Source: an uncultured Clostridia bacterium (GTDB taxonomy: Bacteria; Bacillota; Clostridia; Christensenellales; Pumilibacteraceae). Taken from it: a stretch of 64,000 nucleotides of DNA. Shown here in pieces: positions 1-8,047 of this stretch (its first letter is position 1; each line of letters starts with the position of its first letter). The notes under the pieces were generated by a model, which saw only the letters and a program-made list of their open reading frames with translations, did not search any database and was not told the origin of the DNA. Made by a program: the position numbers and the translations under genes. The DNA lies in the NCBI GenBank assembly GCA_934270565.1, contig CAKQPR010000002.1, positions 124,001-188,000 on the forward strand, given 5' to 3'.

Positions 1-1572
1 TACCGGCGCGTCGTTTATGCCGTCGCCGACAAAGCAAACGACGTCTTTCGGGGCTTTTTTCGCTATGATATCGTCGAGTTTTTCGACCTTGTTCTGCGGC
101 AGAAGCGATGCGTGGAACTCGTCGATGCCGAGCTTTTCGGCAACGGACGAAGCTATGACTTCATTGTCGCCGGTAAGCATAACGGTTTTCGCGCCGATCG
201 ATTTCAGCTTGTTCAGAGCTTCGGCGGCTTCGGGTTTAACCTCGTCGGCGATCACGATCGAACCCACGAATTTTCCGTCGCAGGCAACGTATACGACCGT
301 GCCGATCGCGGCGGGGGCGTCGTAAGCCACGCCGTAAGCCTGCATAAGTTTGGCGTTGCCGCAAAGCACGGTATGTTCGCCGGTAGCGACCACGCCTTTG
401 CCCGCAACGTTTTCGATTTCGGGATGAGCGAGCACGGGTTTGCCGTAAGCTTCGGTTATCGAAACGGCGATCGGGTGCGACGAGCCCTGTTCGGCTTCGG
501 CGGCGAGCGCAAGAATTTCGTCTCTGCGATCGGCGGGCGAAACGTCCACTATGGCGAAATTGCCTTTCGTCAGCGTGCCGGTTTTATCGAACACGAACAC
601 GTTCGCAGAGTCGAATTTTTCGAGATAAGCCGAGCCTTTTACGAGGATACCTTTGCGCGAAGCCGCGCCGATCCCCGAGAAGAAGGACAGCGGAACGGAA
701 ATGACGAGCGCGCACGGACAGGACACGACGAGGAAGTTAAGCGCGCGTTGGATCCACTCTACCCAGTTGCCGGTAATAAGCGACGGAACGATCGCAAGGA
801 TCACCGCGCCGCCCACAACGATCGGGGTATACCAGTGAGCAAAGCGCGTAATGAAATTTTCGGAGCGCGATTTCTGCTCGGAAGCGTTTTCGACAAGCTC
901 GAGAATTTTGGAAACCGTCGAGTCGTGGAACGCTTTTTCGGCGCGGATAACGAGTTTCGCGTTGATATTGACCGAACCGGAAACAACCGCGTCGCCTTCC
1001 GTAACTTCGCAGGGCGCAGACTCGCCGGTGAGCGCTTTCGTATCGAGCGCCGAAGCTCCGGTAACGACGATTCCGTCGAGCGGAACTCTCTCGCCTGCGT
1101 TCACGACGATCAGATCGCCGACCTTGACTTCGGTCGGATCGACGGTCTTGAAACTGCCGTCTGGCAACAGGATATTCGCATAATCGGGGCGCATATTCAT
1201 AAGCGAAGCGATGGACTTGCGCGACTTGCCGAGCGCGTAATTCTGGAACCATTCGCCGACCTGATAGAACAGAATAACCGCGACCGCTTCGGGATATTCG
1301 CCCGTGGCGAACGCTCCGACCGAAGCGATACACATCAGAAAGTTTTCGTCGAGCAGCTGACCGTTGAAAATGTTACGCACGGCTTTATAAAGCACGTCGT
1401 AGCCGATCGCGAGAAACACTACGAGATACACGCACACGGGAAGCACCCAAGCCCACCGCTCGTCCGCGATAACCGAGCCAAGATCGACGATCTTATCGAC
1501 GATAAACACCGCAAAGAACGCAACCATACACGCGCAAATGCGGATAAGATTCTTTTTCTGCTTCTTAGTCAT
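1..1572 (-). CDS. Heavy-metal P1B-type ATPase (CadA/ZntA-like), 3' end outside window
   Basis: Membrane pump that exports soft metal ions such as Zn, Cd or Pb using ATP. The 524 residues visible show the actuator TGES motif (182-185), the transmembrane metal-site motif CPC (285-287), the phosphorylation motif DKTGTLT (Asp329), an SHP nucleotide-domain motif near residue 364, and GDGIND close to the window edge. It starts at ATG 1572 behind a GAGGGG ribosome binding site. It has no N-terminal HMA domain; a separate HMA protein is encoded just upstream. It is the third gene of an operon headed by an ArsR-family metal sensor. CPC fits Zn/Cd/Pb or Cu pumps; the CadC-like regulator favours Zn/Cd/Pb, which is an inference. 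Confidence 0.93.
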   Translation of the reverse strand, partial: MTKKQKKNLIRICACMVAFFAVFIVDKIVDLGSVIADERWAWVLPVCVYLVVFLAIGYDVLYKAVRNIFNGQLLDENFLMCIASVGAFATGEYPEAVAVILFYQVGEWFQNYALGKSRKSIASLMNMRPDYANILLPDGSFKTVDPTEVKVGDLIVVNAGERVPLDGIVVTGASALDTKALTGESAPCEVTEGDAVVSGSVNINAKLVIRAEKAFHDSTVSKILELVENASEQKSRSENFITRFAHWYTPIVVGGAVILAIVPSLITGNWVEWIQRALNFLVVSCPCALVISVPLSFFSGIGAASRKGILVKGSAYLEKFDSANVFVFDKTGTLTKGNFAIVDVSPADRRDEILALAAEAEQGSSHPIAVSITEAYGKPVLAHPEIENVAGKGVVATGEHTVLCGNAKLMQAYGVAYDAPAAIGTVVYVACDGKFVGSIVIADEVKPEAAEALNKLKSIGAKTVMLTGDNEVIASSVAEKLGIDEFHASLLPQNKVEKLDDIIAKKAPKDVVCFVGDGINDAPV

Positions 1573-1595
1573 AATAAACCCCTCGGTTAGTATGC

Positions 1596-1811
1596 TTAAA
1601 GTTCGATATCGAATTCGGGCTCGATTTTCTTAGCCGCTTTCACGACTTTTTTCATCACCGCGTCGAACTTGTCGTCTGCGGCGGCTACGATCATTTTTTG
1701 CATAATGTAATTTACGGAGCACTCTTCTACTCCGTCAACTTTCTTCGCCGCGTCCTCGATTTTGCAGGCGCACACCGGACAATCGACCTCGATCTTGAAA
1801 CTCTTTTTCAT
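1596..1811 (-). CDS. Free-standing heavy-metal-associated (HMA) domain protein
   Basis: A 71-residue protein made of a single ferredoxin-like HMA fold. The metal-binding loop is CPVCAC (residues 11-16), giving the CxxC pair in a variant of the usual GMTCxxC setting, with a third cysteine directly after. It probably buffers metal or delivers it to the P-type ATPase encoded 23 bp downstream, replacing the N-terminal domain that pump lacks. Clear GGAGG site before ATG 1811. The 86-bp gap to the upstream ArsR gene holds no obvious terminator, so the three genes probably share a transcript. Partnership with the ATPase is inferred from position. Confidence 0.85.
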   Translation of the reverse strand: MKKSFKIEVDCPVCACKIEDAAKKVDGVEECSVNYIMQKMIVAAADDKFDAVMKKVVKAAKKIEPEFDIEL

Positions 1812-1897
1812 TTTTGTTACCTCCGTAATTGCATTGTTGATTGATTGAATAATGATTTAACTGTTGAGCAAATTTTTTGGTACGCGTTTTCCGAAGT

Positions 1898-2215
1898 TTA
1901 ATCTTCTTCGGTGACGTGTACCATAGCGCAATCGAAAATCTGCGAAACGTGATCGTCGTCGAGCGAATAAATGATTTCTCTGCCCTCGCGGCGACTTTTG
2001 ACGAGTTTGGAAGCTTTCAGAATACGGAGCTGATGCGAAACTGCATATTTCGTCATATCCACACATTCGCAAATGTCGCTCACGCAAAGCTCGCCGCGCT
2101 CGAGCACGAACAGAATTTTAGTTCGGGTCGGGTCGCCGAGAACCTTGAACAGCTCGGAAACGTCGTCGATTACGTCCGGTTGCGGAATTTTTGCTTTGAT
2201 GTCTGCTAAATCCAC
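1898..2215 (-). CDS. ArsR/SmtB-family metal-sensing repressor (CadC/CzrA-like)
   Basis: A 105-residue winged-helix repressor that releases DNA when metal binds. The helix-turn-helix lies about residues 35-85 (ELCVSDICE then the recognition helix around SHQLRILKASKL). Two possible metal sites are visible: Cys residues in ELCVSDIC, as in CadC-type sensors, and Asp/His residues in the last helix (DDDH...CAMVH), as in CzrA-type sensors. First gene of the efflux operon; its promoter overlaps an imperfect inverted repeat GTTGA-N8-TCAAC that is a plausible operator. Which metal is sensed cannot be told from sequence alone. Confidence 0.9.
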   Translation of the reverse strand: MDLADIKAKIPQPDVIDDVSELFKVLGDPTRTKILFVLERGELCVSDICECVDMTKYAVSHQLRILKASKLVKSRREGREIIYSLDDDHVSQIFDCAMVHVTEED

Positions 2216-2238
2216 TCTCTCAACCTCTCTACGCCTAT

Positions 2239-2267
2239 ATTATACTCATAGTTGAACGGTTTGTCAA
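2239..2267 (-). promoter_or_regulatory. Sigma-A promoter of the metal-efflux operon, with candidate ArsR operator
   Basis: On the minus strand TTGACA (2262-2267), 17 bp, TATAAT (2239-2244), a perfect consensus, 24 bp before the ArsR start. The inverted repeat GTTGA-N8-TCAAC overlaps the -35 box, so a bound repressor would block polymerase. Confidence 0.8.
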
Positions 2268-2271
2268 CTGT

Positions 2272-2811
2272 TTAACCGTTGTTTTCAGAATTTTTTTCGG
2301 TTTTTTTCGCGAAACGATAACCGCAGTACTCGCACTGCCCCACGCCGCCGATAAGTTCGACCTTTGCGCCGCAGTTCGGGCAATTTACTTCGGAAATTTC
2401 GCCCGAAGTCTGAGCCGCGCGCTTGACGTAATCGGTTTCTTCGCGCACGTCGAGAATGTTTTCGTCATCGATAAGAACGTAGCCGACGAGTGAACGCGAC
2501 GAAATAAGCTCGCGGACAGCTGTCGCGACTTCCTCTTTTTTCTTGCCGCAGGACGCCGCGAGGACGGATACGCTTTTAATTCCGTCGTCCTTGATCATCT
2601 TCTGAAGCGAGCACTTGAAACCGAGCGCGCCGTACTGCACCCAAAGTATAGGCATACCGTAAAACCCGAATACCGTAAGCACGATACCCGCGATCATCAT
2701 CAAAGTGTTGCTGCCCGCGCCGATTATGATCATCGGTATTCCCGCGACAAATCCGACCGAGCCGATCAGCGCCCAGACAAATAATTTTCTGCGTTTCGAA
2801 ATAACGTTCAT
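2272..2811 (-). CDS. Two-TM membrane protein with winged-helix-like region and C-terminal zinc ribbon
   Basis: I do not recognise a named family. The 179 residues show two membrane segments (about 10-31 and 36-58), a short cytoplasmic helical stretch (about 77-122) with the spacing of a winged helix, and a C-terminal zinc ribbon using CPNC (Cys144, Cys147) and CEYC (Cys160, Cys163). It has its own consensus promoter and ends only 4 bp from the -35 region of the metal operon. It is monocistronic. Proteins of this layout are common and uncharacterised in Clostridia. No function is proposed. Confidence 0.8.
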   Translation of the reverse strand: MNVISKRRKLFVWALIGSVGFVAGIPMIIIGAGSNTLMMIAGIVLTVFGFYGMPILWVQYGALGFKCSLQKMIKDDGIKSVSVLAASCGKKKEEVATAVRELISSRSLVGYVLIDDENILDVREETDYVKRAAQTSGEISEVNCPNCGAKVELIGGVGQCEYCGYRFAKKTEKNSENNG

Positions 2812-2834
2812 TTTTTGCCTCCGATTACTATTCT

Positions 2835-2864
2835 ATTATACATTATCACGCGGCGAATTGTCAA
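2835..2864 (-). promoter_or_regulatory. Sigma-A promoter for the zinc-ribbon membrane protein
   Basis: Minus strand TTGACA (2859-2864), 18 bp, TATAAT (2835-2840), followed by a GGAGG site and ATG 2811. Confidence 0.8.
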
Positions 2865-2891
2865 GAACGCGCGCATTAAATTTTGATTAGC

Positions 2892-2925
2892 AAAATAAAA
2901 CCTCTTCCGTAACGAAAGAGGTTTT
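2892..2925 (-). terminator. Terminator of the SipW/TasA-like operon
   Basis: Hairpin with 13-bp arms 2897-2909 and 2913-2925 (AAAACCTCTT type, 3-nt loop, one imperfect pair), followed on the minus strand by TTTTATTTTG. It sits 31 bp after the last gene of the operon. Symmetry means it could also stop plus-strand transcription. Confidence 0.8.
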
Positions 2926-2955
2926 ACGATTGAATTTGTTATATTTGCAGATTAT

Positions 2956-4113
2956 TCAGGCAGGAACAACGACGTACCAAGTGCCGGTGACACCGTTTTT
3001 CTCTGTGTTTTCTTCAATATTAACCGTGTAACCATCGGCAACATAAATTGCACTCTGTCCGTCTACATCGTCTCCGACTCTGGGGTCAAAATTCAAGAAA
3101 GAACCGCCTTTTACGATAATTTTAGATGCTGCCACTTTTTCGGCTTTATTGCGAACATTCAGAACATAGCGGTATTTATTGCTTACGGGGTCGGGGTCAC
3201 ATTTTGTCATATAAATACCGCCCTCAATGGTAATTTCAGAACCATTGCTGGCATAAATAGTAGAGTTACTTCCGTTATCTTTATCTTTGCCGACATCAAA
3301 CGTCCCGCCTTTTATCGTGACTTTTGCTCCGTTATCTGCCCAAATTGCGTTGTTCCCTCCGGCTGCTTTCGAACCGCCGTCATAAGTCCCACCAAGTATG
3401 GTCAAACTTGTTCCTACACCCGTTGCATACACAGCCGAAAGATTTTTACTCGTACCGTCTGCGACTCCGACATTGATATCGTTGTTAAGCGTCATAGAGC
3501 CACCCGAAATCGTAACGCCGTTATTAGTCTTGCCGTTAGCCTGAACAGCCTCGACCTTGTACGAAAGCGTGCAGGACTTGTTCTGATATTTGTTGTCCGC
3601 ATCGAACGGAAGTTCGACTGCAACGTTCACGTCGGCAATTTCTCCGTTAGCGGCAAGCTGCGTCCATTCGCCGATAGCGGAAGTCGTAAACTTCTGCTCG
3701 TCGAGCGTTACGCTAAGTCCGCCCGCAAGTCCGTCATCTTTGGTGCAGGCTACGATCGTGCGGTATTTGATCGGCACGTTGCTGTCGTTTTGCACGGCAA
3801 TTTTGAAAGTTACCTTATCGGTCGGAGCTATATTCGTGAGAGTAAGCGTCTGCTTCTTTTCGTCAAGCGCCGCCGCATTCTCACCCGCGAGAAGCCCTGC
3901 AGTCTTGATATAAGCACCCTCTTCTTCGTTCCATTCTCCGTGAGTGGCGACAACGTCCTTAATCGTAGCGGTTACGTTTACAGTACCCGATTTAACCGCA
4001 ACGTTCGTGCCCGTTTCCGAAGTGAACAACGCAAACGTTGCTCCCGCGACGATGCTCACGCAAAGCGCGATTGTCGCGATCGCTCCCACAAGAATACCTT
4101 TCTTGCTTTTCAT
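2956..4113 (-). CDS. TasA-like fibre protein with C-terminal beta-helix extension
   Basis: A 385-residue exported protein. The N-terminus has a SipW-type signal (lysines, hydrophobic stretch, then GATFALFTSE around 24-33) typical of TasA/CalY precursors. Residues about 30-193 look like a TasA/camelysin beta-sandwich that ends in the strand YKVEAVQAN. Residues about 200-355 are regularly spaced strand repeats rich in GG(T/S) and N (for example TILGGTYDGG, TIKGGTFDVG, TIEGGIYM), as in right-handed parallel beta-helices. Last gene of the operon. It shares a perfect 78-bp start region with the preceding gene. The fibre role is inferred from the family and from the sipW gene in the same operon. 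Confidence 0.82.
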   Translation of the reverse strand: MKSKKGILVGAIATIALCVSIVAGATFALFTSETGTNVAVKSGTVNVTATIKDVVATHGEWNEEEGAYIKTAGLLAGENAAALDEKKQTLTLTNIAPTDKVTFKIAVQNDSNVPIKYRTIVACTKDDGLAGGLSVTLDEQKFTTSAIGEWTQLAANGEIADVNVAVELPFDADNKYQNKSCTLSYKVEAVQANGKTNNGVTISGGSMTLNNDINVGVADGTSKNLSAVYATGVGTSLTILGGTYDGGSKAAGGNNAIWADNGAKVTIKGGTFDVGKDKDNGSNSTIYASNGSEITIEGGIYMTKCDPDPVSNKYRYVLNVRNKAEKVAASKIIVKGGSFLNFDPRVGDDVDGQSAIYVADGYTVNIEENTEKNGVTGTWYVVVPA

Positions 4114-4129
4114 TGTTATGTATCTCCTT
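4052..4129. repeat. 78-bp direct repeat, copy 1 (RBS plus signal-peptide codons)
   Basis: Identical base for base to 5678-5755. It covers the ribosome binding site, the start codon and the first about 20 codons of the two neighbouring TasA-like genes. The genes diverge immediately beyond it, which points to recent duplication or gene conversion of the export signal. Confidence 0.95.
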
Positions 4130-4134
4130 TATGT

Positions 4135-5739
4135 TTATTCTTCTGATTTGTAAACGATATTACCGAACTCAGTTGTTTCTACGCCGTTTATTATATTAGA
4201 AGTGTCTACAATAGCGTCGTCACCCACATAGTTGCCGTCGGCAAGCTGTGAATCTTCATATCCTTTCACTTTTACGGTGTAGAGGTTTGCCTGAATAACG
4301 TAATAGTAGTATTTACCATCTTCGCCTCTATACTTGAAGAACCTGCCATTTACGCTCTTTTCTGGATCATCCTTAAGTGTTGTATCTACATCGACAAACG
4401 CTACTTTGCCCGAATTGTCATCCTCACTTTTAAGCGTCTGAACGATCTTGTCTATTGTGTACTTCTTCGAAACTCTGACGTTACTCACCGTAGGAGCTGC
4501 GCTCGAACTAAGTCCGACAACACCGCCTATGTTATATGCCCCGTAAAGATTAGCCGCCCACACCTTTACATTTGTAAGCTTTAAACTTGCACCGCTATGA
4601 TTCATACCGATCAGACCGCCGACTTTACCATATCCGTAAACGTTAGCGGAGTTAACGTTTATGTCTTTTATCGTAACGTTGCCCGAAGTAGAGCCCGCAA
4701 GCACACCGGCAAGGTTACAATAGAATCTAAGCTGGTCAACATTATCGGCAGTGCTTTTAACCGTCACATTACTAAAGTTGATATTTCTGACTACAGCGCC
4801 GTCTCCGAGAGATCCGAACAGCCCCGAATAATACGTTGTCTTTCCCCGAATAAACTGTCTTGCGAACGTAAGATTACTCAAGATGACGTTTCCGACAACA
4901 CTAGCGCCAGGCTCAAACGTTCCCTTAAACGGATGATCCTGATCTCCTATCGGTTCAAGCGGCTCGTTTGATCCGTATATCGCGTTCATAACTTTTACCG
5001 TCTTGCCCTCATATGTGTTTCCGGAATTCACAGAAGCCGCGAGAACGCGAAGATCGAATTCGTTATAGATTCTGGTTTCGTTTTCGGGAACGTTCGTTGT
5101 AGGAGCATTGCCCTGCACTGCCTCGACGTTATACTTGATAGTCGCGCTTGCATCCATCAAATCTTTGCCATTCGCGTCTGCAGGTAAAGCAATCGAAACG
5201 TGCACGGTTTTTAACGTCTTATCCTGATCGTCTACGCCGAGCTCCTCCCAGTCGGATTCGTAAGTCCAACCCTGATACTTCTGTGCGGGCTCATCGTTTA
5301 CCTGCGTTTCTACGTCGAGAGCCAGCATCAAAAGCGCCGTTTTGTTCGATAACACGGCGGGGTTCGGTCCGTAAGTTCTGAGCATCGTGCGATACTTAAC
5401 GGCTATGTTGCTGTTGTTTTTTACGGTGATATCGAACGTAACCTTATCGCCGGCGGAAATTCTATCAAGCGTTATAGTTCCCTCTTTAGCGTTTATCTTG
5501 GCAGTACCGCCGTTAGTAAACTCACCGACTTTTTCGGTAGACACTACATCGCCGTTTTCGTTAAGCGAGTAAGTCTGAACGTTACTCGGGGTTGCCGCAA
5601 CGTTTACTTTCGCCGTTTTCACAACGATATCAGTGCCTGACGAAGTCTGAAACAACGCAAACGTGGCACCGGTAACAATGCTCACGCAAAGCGCGATTGT
5701 CGCGATCGCTCCCACAAGAATACCTTTCTTGCTTTTCAT
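4135..5739 (-). CDS. TasA-like fibre protein with GLUG-repeat beta-solenoid extension
   Basis: A 534-residue exported protein. The first about 20 residues are nearly identical to the next gene's SipW-type signal. Residues about 30-210 form a TasA/camelysin-like domain ending YNVEAVQGN. Residues about 300-425 contain four GLUG-like motifs (SGLFGSLGDG, AGVLAGSTSG, GGLIGMNHSG, GGVVGLSSSA), each followed by a strand pair; GLUG units occur in bacterial adhesins and M26 peptidases. The last about 100 residues form a separate charged domain. It lies 21 bp before the 385-residue paralogue. A decorated fibre subunit or adhesin is the best guess. Confidence 0.82.
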   Translation of the reverse strand: MKSKKGILVGAIATIALCVSIVTGATFALFQTSSGTDIVVKTAKVNVAATPSNVQTYSLNENGDVVSTEKVGEFTNGGTAKINAKEGTITLDRISAGDKVTFDITVKNNSNIAVKYRTMLRTYGPNPAVLSNKTALLMLALDVETQVNDEPAQKYQGWTYESDWEELGVDDQDKTLKTVHVSIALPADANGKDLMDASATIKYNVEAVQGNAPTTNVPENETRIYNEFDLRVLAASVNSGNTYEGKTVKVMNAIYGSNEPLEPIGDQDHPFKGTFEPGASVVGNVILSNLTFARQFIRGKTTYYSGLFGSLGDGAVVRNINFSNVTVKSTADNVDQLRFYCNLAGVLAGSTSGNVTIKDINVNSANVYGYGKVGGLIGMNHSGASLKLTNVKVWAANLYGAYNIGGVVGLSSSAAPTVSNVRVSKKYTIDKIVQTLKSEDDNSGKVAFVDVDTTLKDDPEKSVNGRFFKYRGEDGKYYYYVIQANLYTVKVKGYEDSQLADGNYVGDDAIVDTSNIINGVETTEFGNIVYKSEE

Positions 5740-5755
5740 TGTTATGTATCTCCTT
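5678..5755. repeat. 78-bp direct repeat, copy 2
   Basis: Second copy of the 78-bp identical segment described at 4052-4129, covering the RBS, ATG and signal-peptide codons of the 534-residue TasA-like gene. Confidence 0.95.
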
Positions 5756-5789
5756 ATAAAAATTTAACGAATTTAATTGTGTGACGAAT

Positions 5790-6452
5790 TCAGTTGCCCG
5801 AGCTCGGTGCGGTGGTTTTCTGGAACGCCGAAACGACAATATCGAATTTTACTTCTCCGTTCTTCGCCGCATTGTTGGCGTCGGTTTCGGTGTCGTTTAC
5901 GAATTCGACCTTAACGAAAAAGTTTACTGCGGTGTTCGTTTCGGGAGTTGGTGCCGCAAGCTCGCCGTCGAAAATAAGTCCGGTAGCGACATCGGACAGC
6001 TTTTTCGGCGTTGCCGCAGCTTCGCTCTTTCCCGCGGTGATTATGAGCTGATCGGCAAGAGCCGTACTACCGCCTTCAATGATCTTCAGTTCGACCAGAT
6101 ACGTAAACGCCACCGAACCGTCGTTGGTAAGTTTCAGATCGGCTTGATACGAGCTTCCCGGGACTACAAGCGTTCCGTCGGTAATTCCGAAAACATTTTC
6201 GTTAGTCGTATTTGTACTCGAAAAGTTTGTGGGTGTAGTAACTGTATTCGTTTCGAGATAACCGTCGGCGGTGAGCTCGGTTTTGGTGAGCTTCGTCCGC
6301 ACAAGCGAGATTTCGAGCGTGCCCGCCTGAAGGTGGTTGTTGAGCGTTACTTTGTCGGTAAACAGCGCGTACGTACCCACGACCACCGTCGCCATACAAA
6401 GCATTATCGACAACGTACACATCAGCAAGGTTCTTAATTTCTTTCCTGCCAT
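5790..6452 (-). CDS. TasA/CalY-like SipW-dependent fibre subunit
   Basis: A 220-residue protein with a SipW-type signal (hydrophobic segment then GTYALFTDKV around residues 26-35), followed by a single TasA/camelysin-like beta-sandwich whose last strand is FDIVVSAFQ. It has no extension, so it is the best candidate for the major fibre subunit, with the two larger paralogues downstream as minor or tip subunits. Strong AGGAGG site 6 bp before ATG 6452. Gap to the upstream gene is 11 bp. Assembly behaviour is inferred from characterised TasA and CalY proteins. Confidence 0.85.
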   Translation of the reverse strand: MAGKKLRTLLMCTLSIMLCMATVVVGTYALFTDKVTLNNHLQAGTLEISLVRTKLTKTELTADGYLETNTVTTPTNFSSTNTTNENVFGITDGTLVVPGSSYQADLKLTNDGSVAFTYLVELKIIEGGSTALADQLIITAGKSEAAATPKKLSDVATGLIFDGELAAPTPETNTAVNFFVKVEFVNDTETDANNAAKNGEVKFDIVVSAFQKTTAPSSGN

Positions 6453-6463
6453 TTTGTGCCTCC

Positions 6464-7243
6464 TTATTGTTCGTCCGAATCTTTACGTTCGCGGCGTTTT
6501 GCTTTCTGCATTTCTTTTTTAAGCTGTCTGTCTTCCTCTATCCCGCGAGCGGCGAGGTCGATGCTGTCCTTTGCAGCCTGAAACGACGCGGCGTCCGTGA
6601 TTTTGAGCACGGTAGGCGACTGCTTGACCGAAACCTTGTTGTCTTTGGCGTAGGTTCTGAAAAGCGGGTTCGTAATCAGATATTCGCAGACGATAACCCC
6701 GCGTTTGATCGTGAGACGGACAAGCCGACCCGATCCGACCTTATATTCCTCGTAACGCGCGTTTTTGAAACGCTTGCTCTTCTCGACCGAAGCGGCGTAA
6801 ACGACGAGCTCGTCGTAATAGCGCTTGAATTCGGGGGAAAGCGCGGCATATTTGTCGTCGAGCGTTTCGTGCTTAGCCGAAGCGAACACGACGGCGTTGT
6901 CGCCCGAAAGCGTTGCCGCGACTTCGGGGTCGATTTCCATAACCTCGGGCTCGGCTTCGCTGTCGGTGCGGACCGAGACCTGTACGGGTTCTTTGACCGG
7001 TTCGGGTTCGGGCTCGGCAACGGGCGGCTCGGGCTCTATAGGAGCGATCGGTGCGGGAGCCGCTACGGGATCGGACGGCGCGACGGGTGCGGGTGCGCTT
7101 GCAACTTGGCGGGCGGCTTCGGCGGCATCTCTTTTTGCGGCTCTGTCTCTGCGGTCGGACATCATGTCGTAGACCATCATCACGAGCGCAAGAAGGGTTA
7201 TGCTCATAACCACTGCCATAAACGCAATCAGAATTCCTTGCAT
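6464..7243 (-). CDS. Membrane-anchored protein with Pro/Ala/Glu-rich linker, in the sipW operon
   Basis: I do not recognise a named family. The 259 residues comprise one N-terminal membrane segment (about 4-25), a basic stretch, a long linker rich in Ala, Pro and Glu (about 45-90), and a compact C-terminal domain (about 125-245) followed by a highly charged tail. There is no cleavable signal, so the C-terminal domain is probably cytoplasmic or held at the membrane. It sits between sipW and the first fibre gene with short gaps on both sides, suggesting a scaffold or accessory role in export or assembly; this is inference from context only. Confidence 0.75.
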   Translation of the reverse strand: MQGILIAFMAVVMSITLLALVMMVYDMMSDRRDRAAKRDAAEAARQVASAPAPVAPSDPVAAPAPIAPIEPEPPVAEPEPEPVKEPVQVSVRTDSEAEPEVMEIDPEVAATLSGDNAVVFASAKHETLDDKYAALSPEFKRYYDELVVYAASVEKSKRFKNARYEEYKVGSGRLVRLTIKRGVIVCEYLITNPLFRTYAKDNKVSVKQSPTVLKITDAASFQAAKDSIDLAARGIEEDRQLKKEMQKAKRRERKDSDEQ

Positions 7244-7260
7244 TTTTTCTTACCTCTCTT

Positions 7261-8040
7261 TCAGATTTTGTCGTCGTTCGTTTCCGAATCGGCGCTGTTT
7301 GACTGTAACTTTTCGAGTTTGCGTTTAAGCTCCTCGATTTCGTTTTCGCGGCTTGCGATTTCCGCTTTGCGCTTTTCTTCCTTTTCCTTGCCGAACACGC
7401 TCGCGATGCGCGCGATCTGCAGCGCTATGACGATGAGGCAGGGCACGATCACGATGAGCACGATGCCGACGGGCTGTCGGAGCGCGTACACCGTAAGCCC
7501 CAGAAGGTAACTCTGCCCCGTAACCTTGCCGATAATGTAATTGAAGGTCGAACCTACCTCGTCGCGCGTTCTTATAACCTGCGTGCCTACCGAAGCGGGA
7601 TCGTCGCTCGCGGGATTGTCGCCTTTCAGCGTAAACACATAGCCGCCCGCTTCGTCCTCCGCGATTTCGACTATCCGGTGGGTTATCGTCGGTTGCGACG
7701 CTCCGTAAGAATACTTGAACGTGAGAACGTCGCCGACTTTAAGGCTCGCATACCATTCCGCTTTTTTCGCCTCGTCGCTCGGCGCGACCCGAACGAACAC
7801 GCACGATCGGGTGGGTATACTCTTGATTTTGAAACCGCTCACGTCCGTGTACTCGCTTTTTTCCATCGAGCCGGTTTCGACAAAACGGAGTTGATAGCCG
7901 AATATCGTCGCCGCGCCGTCGTCGCTCTTTTTTGCGCCGACCGTCACGAAAACGGCGAACAACGCGAAGATCGCTATTATCCATATTATGACGTTTCCGA
8001 TTATTCCGAAAACTTTTTTTGCGGTTTCTTTTCTTTCCAT
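7261..8040 (-). CDS. sipW: Signal peptidase I of the SipW (ER/archaeal) type
   Basis: Membrane protease that cleaves TasA-like precursors on the outer face of the membrane. The 259 residues show a first TM (about 14-35), the catalytic serine in ETGSM (Ser58), a histidine in THRIVEI (His121) where bacterial type I peptidases have lysine, and KGDN (Asp141), a set diagnostic of the SipW/ER class. A second TM lies about 183-207. The last about 45 residues form a charged coiled-coil tail that is longer than usual. It is encoded directly upstream of three predicted substrates, which supports the assignment. Confidence 0.9.
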   Translation of the reverse strand: MERKETAKKVFGIIGNVIIWIIAIFALFAVFVTVGAKKSDDGAATIFGYQLRFVETGSMEKSEYTDVSGFKIKSIPTRSCVFVRVAPSDEAKKAEWYASLKVGDVLTFKYSYGASQPTITHRIVEIAEDEAGGYVFTLKGDNPASDDPASVGTQVIRTRDEVGSTFNYIIGKVTGQSYLLGLTVYALRQPVGIVLIVIVPCLIVIALQIARIASVFGKEKEEKRKAEIASRENEIEELKRKLEKLQSNSADSETNDDKI

Positions 8041-8047
8041 ATTTCCC

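Noticed and set aside
112..1590. 492-codon plus-strand frame opposite the P-type ATPase
   Set aside because: The minus strand carries unmistakable P1B-ATPase motifs through the same region.
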